From assembly GCA_030602145.1 (NCBI GenBank), contig JAUWAH010000206.1, positions 1 to 5,358 of the forward strand: a stretch of 5,358 bases of DNA, given 5' to 3'. This DNA is from Desulfobulbus sp. (GTDB taxonomy: Bacteria > Desulfobacterota > Desulfobulbia > Desulfobulbales > Desulfobulbaceae). Below, one piece after another: positions 1-5,358 of this stretch (the stretch's first letter is position 1; every line of letters begins with the position of its first letter). Position numbers and translations under genes: made by a program. The notes beneath the pieces are model-generated. The model made no database searches and had not been told where the DNA came from. It saw nothing but the letters and a program-made list of their open reading frames with translations.

Positions 1-10
1 TCCTGCTCAG

Positions 11-55
11 AAAAAAACCCGTGCAGCAGAATCGTCCAGAATCCTTCTGCACGGG
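11..55 (-). terminator. Rho-independent terminator at the end of the hydrogenase operon
   Basis: Read on the minus strand, CCCGTGCAG (47-55 and 18-26 as the two arms) forms a perfect nine-base-pair GC-rich stem around a 20-base loop, directly followed by seven T residues (17 down to 11). A register-shifted pairing (cagaa with ttctg, 27-31 with 45-49) gives an alternative inner fold. It begins 51 bases past the hybB stop and ends the transcription unit. The remaining bases between 56 and 106 and between 1 and 10 show nothing further. Confidence 0.9.
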
Positions 56-106
56 CTCAAGAGCACGCATCGACCTCGGAAACGCCGCCAAACGGCCGAT
101 CCGCTC

Positions 107-1231
107 TCAGTGGGAAAAAAGCGGCAGGTGCTTTGCCGACATCTTGAAGAGAAATACTCCCAAGGCAATGATGCCCAGGGAGACAAAAAACTCCATCCAG
201 GACGGGAAGTACGCGAATCCCTTCCAGGTGTTGAAGCTCTCCATGCTGAACACGCAGACGTTCATCCGGTTGAGCAGCACACCGGCGATGACGATCATGT
301 TCACCGAAAAGATGGTCTTGACGTTGGTGCGATTCTTTTTGAAACTGAGGAGAATGATCGGCAGGATCACCCCGATCAGCATTTCGAGGAGATACATGTT
401 GCCTTCCACCGAACCGTTGAAGGCCAAACCGGGGCCGGCGACCACAAACAACTGGTAGAGCTTGAGCAGCAGGTAAAAGCTGAGCACGATCAAACTGCCC
501 CGGGCCAGACCGTAAAAGATCTCGTTGTCCACCTTGTGCTTGAAGAACTTGCAGCTCAGCATGGTTTCGAAGCTGACCATGGAAAGCCCCATCGCCACGG
601 CGGAGACCAGGAAATGAAAGGGCATCTTGGTGTCCCACCACAGGGGCGACATCTTCGAGGGAGCGATCAGGAACACCGCGCCCAAGGACGACTGGTGGAG
701 GGTGGAGAGCATGACGCCGAAGATAACCGCGCCGACCATGACCTTGTTGACCATTCGAAGCGCCTTGTGCCAGCCGAGCCGCTCCAGGAGCATGGGGCTG
801 AATTCCAGGGCCAGGGTGGCGGTGTAGAAGATGACGTGCATGGCCACAACCCACATCACCGAATGATACTGCCACATGAACATCGGATGGGGCAGACGGA
901 AAGGATGGCCGATATCGAGAAAAATTGCCGCCACCGCCATCAGGTAGCCAAGAAAAGCGGTCAGGATCGCCGGTCGGACGATGGGATAGTATTTTTTCCA
1001 GTTGAACAGATAGACGGCGCAGGCAATGATGAAGCCGCCGGCCGCCATCGCCACGCCGCCGAGGACGTCAAGCCCCAACCAGAAACCCCAGGGATAGCCA
1101 TCGTTCATGTTGGTGGCCGCCCCCAGCCCGAACAGCATTCGATAGCCGGCAACAGCCCCGCCAAGAACGATCAGGACGACCATGATGATGGTCGCCGGCG
1201 TCCACATCTTAATGTGCGGATTCGATTCCAT
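107..1231 (-). CDS. hybB: HybB-like integral membrane quinone-linked subunit (NrfD/PsrC family)
   Basis: This is the membrane partner of HybA that exchanges electrons with quinone and anchors the hydrogenase complex. It has 374 residues; E. coli HybB has 392. About ten hydrophobic helices can be seen at roughly 12-30, 49-75, 88-106, 121-143, 161-183, 203-224, 243-264, 280-297, 307-325 and 346-364. Family-like segments include GHPFRLPHP (108-116), STLHQSSLGAVFLIAP (176-191) and NRMNV (321-325). No signal peptide or haem-binding CxxCH is present, which fits HybB rather than a cytochrome b (HyaC/HupC) subunit. The ATG at 1231 has GAGGTG seven bases upstream, better supported than Met9. It overlaps the end of the protease gene by 23 bases. 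It is the last gene of the operon and a terminator follows about 50 bases downstream. In E. coli hybB lies between hybA and hybC, so its place here after the protease is a rearranged order. Confidence 0.95.
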   Translation of the reverse strand: MESNPHIKMWTPATIIMVVLIVLGGAVAGYRMLFGLGAATNMNDGYPWGFWLGLDVLGGVAMAAGGFIIACAVYLFNWKKYYPIVRPAILTAFLGYLMAVAAIFLDIGHPFRLPHPMFMWQYHSVMWVVAMHVIFYTATLALEFSPMLLERLGWHKALRMVNKVMVGAVIFGVMLSTLHQSSLGAVFLIAPSKMSPLWWDTKMPFHFLVSAVAMGLSMVSFETMLSCKFFKHKVDNEIFYGLARGSLIVLSFYLLLKLYQLFVVAGPGLAFNGSVEGNMYLLEMLIGVILPIILLSFKKNRTNVKTIFSVNMIVIAGVLLNRMNVCVFSMESFNTWKGFAYFPSWMEFFVSLGIIALGVFLFKMSAKHLPLFSH

Positions 1232-1721
1232 TGCGTTTCACCTCATATCCATAGTGACGAAGTTGTTCAACAACTGCACGGATCGTTTTTTCCATTCCGG
1301 CCCGTACTTCGGGCGACAGGCCGATGCCGACATCGAGTTGCTTGGGCTCGATGCCGTACAGGGTCAAGTGGCGCGGCATGGTATCGGTCAGTTGGGCCGC
1401 CGCCAGCACATCGCAGATGCCCAACTGATGGGGCGTGGTCCGGGCCAGGAAGGCGCGCGGCACCTGGTCGCCCTCGACCATGATCACCGTCCCGGGCTCC
1501 CGGTCGTCCCGCAGGGCGTCGATGAGGATGACATGCTCCTTGTTGTCCAGCATCGACAGGAGTTCGAAGCCGGCCGTGCCGCCGTCGACGCACTCGACCT
1601 CCGGGGGCATGGTGTAGCGCTGCCCCAAGGCCTCGATGGCCAGGCAGCCCACGCCCTCGTCGCCGATGAGCAGATTACCGATGCCGAGCACCAGTGTTCT
1701 TTTGCCCGTTCCGTCGCTCAC
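1209..1721 (-). CDS. hybD: Hydrogenase maturation endopeptidase, HybD-like (M52 family)
   Basis: This is a cytoplasmic nickel-sensing protease that cleaves the large-subunit precursor after its last metal-binding motif (expected cut after His551, releasing 15 residues), the final step of active-site assembly. It has 170 residues from a GTG start; E. coli HybD has 164. Family motifs are clear: GIGNLLIGDEGVG (13-25), DGGTAG (46-51), LIDAL (66-70) and TPHQLG (96-101). The three nickel-binding residues known from HybD correspond to Glu22, Asp68 and His98, and all are present. The frame is open to an ATG at 1787, but that would add 22 residues with no family resemblance, all overlapping the large-subunit gene. 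The GTG at 1721 shares bases with the large-subunit TGA (GTGA overlap) and has GAAGG four bases upstream, so translational coupling is likely. The 3' end overlaps hybB by 23 bases. The start is a choice; the function is secure. Confidence 0.95.
   Translation of the reverse strand: MSDGTGKRTLVLGIGNLLIGDEGVGCLAIEALGQRYTMPPEVECVDGGTAGFELLSMLDNKEHVILIDALRDDREPGTVIMVEGDQVPRAFLARTTPHQLGICDVLAAAQLTDTMPRHLTLYGIEPKQLDVGIGLSPEVRAGMEKTIRAVVEQLRHYGYEVKRNGIESAH
1239..1244 (-). promoter_or_regulatory. Ribosome binding site of hybB
   Basis: GAGGTG on the minus strand, seven bases before the ATG at 1231 and inside the protease gene. It fixes the start and means hybB can recruit ribosomes directly despite the 23-base overlap. 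Confidence 0.75.
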
Positions 1722-3418
1722 AGAACCTTCACTTTGCCGAGCGGGGTCTTCTTGCCGTCGACCAGGTGGATGGCACAGGCCAGGCACGGATCGAAGCTAT
1801 GGACGGTGCGCAGGACCTCCAAGGGCAGCTCGGGGTCGGCCACCGGGTTGCCCACCAACGAGGCCTCATAGGGGCCGAGTTCGTCCTTGTCGTTGCGTGG
1901 CCCGGCGTTCCAGGTCGAGGGCACCACCGCCTGGTAATTTTTGATCTTGCCGTTTTCGATGACAATCCAGTGCGACAGGGTTCCCCGCGGGGCCTCGTGG
2001 AAACCGACGCCGCGCTGTTCGCCCCGCGGAAAGACCGGCGGATTGAAGGTGTCCATGTCGCCCTTGCCGATATTGTCGATAAGGGCCTGCCACTGTGTAT
2101 TCATATTGTCATAGAGCACCGCGCATCGAACCACCCGGGCGGCGATCCGGCCGATGGTCGAATGGAGGGCATCGATGCCCACCGTGGCTCCGGCCAGGGA
2201 CGAAACCGTGCTCAGCGTGGCGTCGACATACTTCTTGGTGGCGGCATGACCGGCGACATACATGGCCACTACATGCGGCAGGGGGCCGACCTGGGCTGGT
2301 TTGCCCAGATAGGTCGGCGCCTTGACCCAGGAATACTTCTTGTCGTACTCGAAGCCGGTATAGTTGGGGACTGTTTCTCCCTCGTAGGGTGACCGGTCCC
2401 AGTTGCCGTTGTACCAGGCGTGCTTGATCGATTCCTTGATGCCGGTTTCCAGCGACTTTTCCTGGTGGCTGCCGATGGGGGTGAACTTGGAGATGTCGCC
2501 GCCGGGGATGTATCCGCCGGGCATGGCGTAGACGGTCCCCTTGGTGTCCATGGGCATGTCGGGCACCGACAGGTAGTTGAGCACCCCGGCGCCGTACCCG
2601 GTCCAGTCGGCATAGAACGCACCGACTGCGGCCACATCGGTGAGCATGGCCTGCTTGATGAAATCGCCGACCTCATCGATCAGGGTCTTGATCTGGTACA
2701 GTTTCTGGACGGTCAGGTTGGCCGGGCTGTCCGGATTGATCGGGTTGGTCACCCCGCCGACCGCCAGGTTCTGGATGTGCGGGGTCTTGCTGCCCAGGAT
2801 CGCCACCACCATATTGATCTTTCGCTGGTACTCCAGGGCCTGCAGGTAATGGGTGGCGGCCAGCAGGTTGACCTCGGGCGAGAGTTTCATGGCCGGATGG
2901 CCCCAGTAGCCGCTGGCAAAGATGCCCAGTTGCCCGGTGCCGATGAATTTTTTCAACCGGTCCTGGGTGGCCTGGATCTCCTGGGGACCGTTGCCCTTCC
3001 AGTCGGAGAGCTTCTGGCCCAGAGCGGAGGTGGCCCGGACATCGGCCTTGGTGGCGGAAACGATGTCCACCCAGTCCAGGGCGCAGAGATGGTAGAAATG
3101 GACCATGTGGTCATGGATGCCATGGGCACCGATGATCATGTTGCGGATGTACTGCGCATTGAGGGGGATCTCCATGTTCAGTGCATCCTCCACCGCCCGC
3201 ACCGAGGCCATGGCGTGCACCGTGGTGCACACCCCGCAGATGCGCTGGGCATAGGCCCAGGCGTCCCTCGGGTCACGCCCCTTGAGGATGATCTCGATGC
3301 CGCGCCACATCTGCCCCGAGGACCAGGCATTGGTGACCTTTCCGTTGTCAACTTCACAATCGATCCGCAGATGACCTTCAATTCTGGTGACGGGATCAAT
3401 AGTTATCTTCTTGGCCAT
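1718..3418 (-). CDS. hybC: [NiFe] hydrogenase large (catalytic) subunit, HybC-like
   Basis: This is the catalytic subunit holding the Ni-Fe(CN)2CO centre where H2 is oxidised or made. It has 566 residues, essentially the length of E. coli HybC (567). The N-terminal motif RIEGHLRI (12-19) contains Glu14, the usual proton-relay glutamate. RICGVCTTVHA (59-69) supplies Cys61 and Cys64, and DPCLACAIH (543-551) supplies Cys545 and Cys548. These are the four metal-binding cysteines, all Cys, so this is not a selenocysteine enzyme. HEAPRG (474-479) holds the conserved active-site arginine, Arg478, and NYQAVVPSTWN (494-504) is also typical. Fifteen residues follow His551 and should be removed by the maturation protease. 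There is no signal peptide, as expected for a subunit exported by the Tat system together with its small-subunit partner. The start is well set by AGGAG seven bases upstream. The stop overlaps the GTG start of the protease gene. All key residues are present. Confidence 0.98.
   Translation of the reverse strand: MAKKITIDPVTRIEGHLRIDCEVDNGKVTNAWSSGQMWRGIEIILKGRDPRDAWAYAQRICGVCTTVHAMASVRAVEDALNMEIPLNAQYIRNMIIGAHGIHDHMVHFYHLCALDWVDIVSATKADVRATSALGQKLSDWKGNGPQEIQATQDRLKKFIGTGQLGIFASGYWGHPAMKLSPEVNLLAATHYLQALEYQRKINMVVAILGSKTPHIQNLAVGGVTNPINPDSPANLTVQKLYQIKTLIDEVGDFIKQAMLTDVAAVGAFYADWTGYGAGVLNYLSVPDMPMDTKGTVYAMPGGYIPGGDISKFTPIGSHQEKSLETGIKESIKHAWYNGNWDRSPYEGETVPNYTGFEYDKKYSWVKAPTYLGKPAQVGPLPHVVAMYVAGHAATKKYVDATLSTVSSLAGATVGIDALHSTIGRIAARVVRCAVLYDNMNTQWQALIDNIGKGDMDTFNPPVFPRGEQRGVGFHEAPRGTLSHWIVIENGKIKNYQAVVPSTWNAGPRNDKDELGPYEASLVGNPVADPELPLEVLRTVHSFDPCLACAIHLVDGKKTPLGKVKVL
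1726..1730 (-). promoter_or_regulatory. Putative ribosome binding site for the GTG start of the maturation protease
   Basis: GAAGG on the minus strand, four bases before the GTG at 1721, within the last codons of the large-subunit gene. The short spacer and GTG codon suggest modest initiation that relies on ribosomes finishing the upstream gene. Confidence 0.5.
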
Positions 3419-3425
3419 GTCTGTT

Positions 3426-3430
3426 CTCCT
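3426..3430 (-). promoter_or_regulatory. Ribosome binding site of the large-subunit gene
   Basis: AGGAG on the minus strand with a seven-base spacer to the ATG at 3418, near-ideal. It sits in the 73-base gap (3419-3492) after hybA. The gap holds no convincing hairpin or operator, and a weak promoter-like pair in it was judged unlikely. Confidence 0.8.
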
Positions 3431-3492
3431 TTATGCTCTCCTGACAGGGGATTTCGTCAACTCCAACACGCCCTCTTTGCTGCTCGGGAGGA

Positions 3493-4512
3493 TCAGGTCT
3501 CGCTCTCCCCTTTCCCGGCCTCTTGCTTCTTCTTGTCCATCTTCTGGGTCACCAGCCTGGTCACCGTTCCGGCTACGAGCAGGGTGCCGATCAGTGCCGG
3601 CACATGGGAAACGTAATCCCAGGTGAAATCCGGGTAGACCTGGTTGGTGATCCTGGGGTTGAATCCCAGTTTGTCGAAATTGACCCCGGCCAGGAAGAGG
3701 TACTGGGTTCCGCCAGCCTCCTCGAGGCCATAGATATGGTTGACATATTCCGCCACCACCTTCTCGGTCCGCTCGGTGCCGTCGACCCGTTTGACCGGAT
3801 AGGCATAGGTGTCGCCGGGCTTGAGAGCCAGCCGTCGCTTGGCTTCCTCCTGCAGATCCGTCACCTTGCCGAAGATTGAGGCGCCGGTGGGACAGAACTC
3901 GCAACAGGCCGAGTATCTGCCCTGGGCATAGAGATGGTTGCACAGTTGGCACTTGACCACCGACGGCGAGGCTTTCTCCCATTCATAGGTCGGGATATTG
4001 AACGGGCAGGCCACCTGGCAATACCTGCAACCAAAACACCGGTTCTTGTTGTAGGTGACGATGCCGGTATCCTTCTGCTTCTGCAGGGCCGCCACCGGGC
4101 AGACCGCAACGCAAGCCGGTTCCAGGCAGTGCAGGCAGTGCAGCTTGACAAAGTCATATTCCAGTTCTTTCGCCTGCGGTTCGTCTGTTTTCCGATGCGC
4201 CTTGATGATGCACAGGGTTTTGCTGCTGAGACTGTCCGGCGCATCGTAGATCGGCTTCCCCTCCGGGTATTCGAAGGGAATCTGACCTGCGGTTTCCTTG
4301 TGAAAGAGGGCGCCGCCCGGCTCGGAATTGGCCTTTTTGCAATTGACCATGCATGCCTTGCAGCCGATGCAGAGTGTCGAATCGTACAGAATGCCGACTG
4401 CCTCGGGCGGCAAGGCCGACTTTGAAGCCGCCCGTGCGGGTGAAGCTCCCGCTGACAGCATCAACCCGGCACCCGCCGAATATTTGAGAAAATCTCTTCT
4501 GTTGATAGCCAT
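3493..4512 (-). CDS. hybA: HybA-like Tat-exported 4x[4Fe-4S] ferredoxin subunit with C-terminal membrane anchor
   Basis: This protein relays electrons between the hydrogenase small subunit and the membrane protein HybB. It has 339 residues from the chosen start. It begins MAINRRDFLK, a twin-arginine signal with Arg5-Arg6, a hydrophobic core to about residue 22, and a likely cleavage after ARA (26-28). Four cysteine groups follow: 48/51/54/58, 126/129/134/138, 159/162/165/169, and 188/191/203 or 204/207. These are the spacings expected for four [4Fe-4S] clusters. Cys101 lies outside them. A hydrophobic helix at about 304-322 followed by a Lys-rich tail is a plausible C-terminal anchor, as in E. 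coli HybA (328 residues). A longer frame starts at 4545, but that ATG has a poor ribosome site and would overlap the small-subunit gene by 29 bases. The ATG at 4512 has GGGAG nine bases upstream and puts the RR motif at its usual place. A 73-base gap separates it from the large-subunit gene. Confidence 0.96.
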   Translation of the reverse strand: MAINRRDFLKYSAGAGLMLSAGASPARAASKSALPPEAVGILYDSTLCIGCKACMVNCKKANSEPGGALFHKETAGQIPFEYPEGKPIYDAPDSLSSKTLCIIKAHRKTDEPQAKELEYDFVKLHCLHCLEPACVAVCPVAALQKQKDTGIVTYNKNRCFGCRYCQVACPFNIPTYEWEKASPSVVKCQLCNHLYAQGRYSACCEFCPTGASIFGKVTDLQEEAKRRLALKPGDTYAYPVKRVDGTERTEKVVAEYVNHIYGLEEAGGTQYLFLAGVNFDKLGFNPRITNQVYPDFTWDYVSHVPALIGTLLVAGTVTRLVTQKMDKKKQEAGKGESET

Positions 4513-4516
4513 GGCT

Positions 4517-5358
4517 TCAGTCTCCCGAATGTGAGGCGTCGTCATCCTTTCCCCGCCGCTGCGACAAGGCTACCGCCGCCGCGCCCACTGCGGCTCCTGC
4601 TACTCCGTAGGCAAAACTCTTGGCACCGCTGCCCTTCTCCGGCACCGCATCGACCTGCTGGGCCGGCGGGGTCGGGAAGATAACCTTGGCCTTCGAGAAC
4701 AGGGGGCTATGGAAACCGACCTTTTCCTCCGAGCAGCCGAAACACGGCGACCCTGTGGCCACCGGCCAGCAGCCTGGCGTGTCATTGAAGACCAAGGTTG
4801 AACAGTTGTTGTAGGTTTCCGGCCCTTTGCACCCTAGCTTATAGAGGCAGAACCCCTGCCGATGCCCGTCATCGCCGAACTCTTCTGCAAAACGGCCAGC
4901 ATCGAAATGCGGGCGCCGTTCGCAGTGTTCATGGATAAGGCGACTGTAGGCAAACTTCGGCCGCCCCTTCTCGTCGAGTGCCGGCAGGCTGCCGAAGGTC
5001 AGGTAGTGGATGACCGTGGACAGGAAATTGTAGGGGTTGGGCGGACAGCCTGGGATGTTGACCACCGGAATGTTTTTGGCCTTGAGAATTTCATGCACCG
5101 CTGTCGCCCCCGTGGGGTTTGGCTCCGCGGCGGCTACCCCGCCCCAGGCGGCGCAGGAGCCGATGGCGATCACCGCCGCGGCGAGCGGGGCGGTTTCATT
5201 GAGGATATCCAGGACCGGCTTGCCGGCGATCATGCAGTAAACGCCCTTGTCCTTGACCGGAATCGCCCCGTCGACCACCAGAATGAACTTGCCCTTGTTC
5301 TCCTCGATGGATTTGGCCAGAAACTCCTCCGCCTGATGGCCCGCTCCGGCATTGAGGG
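4517..5358 (-). CDS. hybO: [NiFe] hydrogenase small subunit, HybO-like (5' end outside window)
   Basis: This is the electron-transfer subunit that pairs with the catalytic large subunit at the periplasmic face of the membrane. The last 279 codons are visible and the frame is open through the right edge. Family members are about 370 residues, so roughly 90 are missing, including the Tat signal and the first CxxC pair of the proximal cluster. Numbering visible residues from the edge, the remaining proximal ligands are Cys68 (GSCAAWGG) and Cys104 (PGCPPNP). Distal ligands are His142, Cys145, Cys170 and Cys176 (LGCKGP). Medial ligands are Cys185 (NNCS), Cys205 and Cys208 (PCFGC). Cys196 is an additional cysteine close to the medial site. 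An Ala/Gly-rich hydrophobic stretch (about 247-265) followed by RR and an acidic tail looks like the C-terminal membrane anchor of membrane-bound forms. The stop lies 4 bases before the hybA start. The family is certain; the symbol is by analogy with E. coli hydrogenase-2. Confidence 0.97.
   Translation of the reverse strand, partial: LNAGAGHQAEEFLAKSIEENKGKFILVVDGAIPVKDKGVYCMIAGKPVLDILNETAPLAAAVIAIGSCAAWGGVAAAEPNPTGATAVHEILKAKNIPVVNIPGCPPNPYNFLSTVIHYLTFGSLPALDEKGRPKFAYSRLIHEHCERRPHFDAGRFAEEFGDDGHRQGFCLYKLGCKGPETYNNCSTLVFNDTPGCWPVATGSPCFGCSEEKVGFHSPLFSKAKVIFPTPPAQQVDAVPEKGSGAKSFAYGVAGAAVGAAAVALSQRRGKDDDASHSGD
4522..4526 (-). promoter_or_regulatory. Ribosome binding site deciding the hybA start
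   Basis: GGGAG on the minus strand, nine bases before the ATG at 4512. It lies inside the last codons of the small-subunit gene. It supports the short HybA start over the in-frame ATG at 4545, which has only a GGGGAAAGG run directly abutting the start codon. Confidence 0.7.

Noticed and set aside
110..1483. Long plus-strand open frame of 457 codons
   Set aside because: It is antisense to hybB and the protease, which have clear family motifs. Its translation is rich in His, Gln, Gly and Arg with no recognisable domain, as expected for an antisense frame in GC-rich DNA.
1772..1786. Possible selenocysteine at the large-subunit C-terminal metal motif (DPCLAC)
   Set aside because: Both positions are encoded by Cys codons with no in-frame TGA, so the enzyme is [NiFe] and not [NiFeSe].
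1722..1787. Protease start at the upstream ATG (1787)
   Set aside because: The 22 added residues are unlike the protease family, whose members begin close to the GxGN motif. They lie wholly within the large-subunit coding sequence.
3430..3460. Possible internal promoter before the large-subunit gene (TTGACG at 3455-3460, CATAAA at 3430-3435, minus strand)
   Set aside because: The spacer is 19 bases, the -10 is weak, and the -10 overlaps the ribosome site. Transcripts would start too close to the ATG to include it.
2420..3616. Plus-strand open frame of 398 codons opposite the large-subunit gene
   Set aside because: It lies opposite the highly conserved hydrogenase large subunit and mirrors its codon pattern. 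No domain or convincing ribosome site was seen.
4513..4545. HybA start at the upstream ATG (4545)
   Set aside because: It would place 11 extra residues before the twin-arginine signal, overlap the small-subunit gene, and has a poorly spaced ribosome site.

Overview
The window carries most of one minus-strand operon for a membrane-bound, periplasm-facing [NiFe] uptake-type hydrogenase of the Hyb (E. coli hydrogenase-2-like, group 1) kind. All five genes read right to left. The small-subunit gene runs off the right edge (its 5' end, with the expected Tat signal, is outside). It is followed by a HybA-like four-cluster ferredoxin, the catalytic large subunit, the large-subunit maturation endopeptidase, and a HybB/NrfD-type integral membrane protein. 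A strong intrinsic terminator closes the unit at the left edge. Apart from the left 106 bases and a 73-base gap before the large subunit, the window is fully coding.

How the parts work together (family knowledge applied to the motifs seen): the large subunit splits or forms H2 at a Ni-Fe site. Electrons pass along three Fe-S clusters in the small subunit to HybA and then to HybB, which exchanges them with the membrane quinone pool. HybD trims 15 residues from the large-subunit C-terminus once nickel is in place. The folded complex is then exported by the Tat system, using the signals of the small subunit and HybA.

Organism: the moderately high GC content, the gene set, and a HybA/HybB module attached to a standard (not six-cysteine) small subunit fit an anaerobic Desulfobacterota/deltaproteobacterial-type bacterium (sulfate or metal reducer, or syntroph). 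This is an inference from general resemblance, and the species cannot be named from the sequence.

Points of interest are modest. The gene order is O-A-C-D-B rather than O-A-B-C-D, as in E. coli. The small subunit has an extra cysteine near its medial cluster. The three distal genes are tightly coupled by overlaps and strong ribosome sites. I found no mobile element, CRISPR array, RNA gene or undescribed system. The long plus-strand open frames are antisense shadows of these genes.
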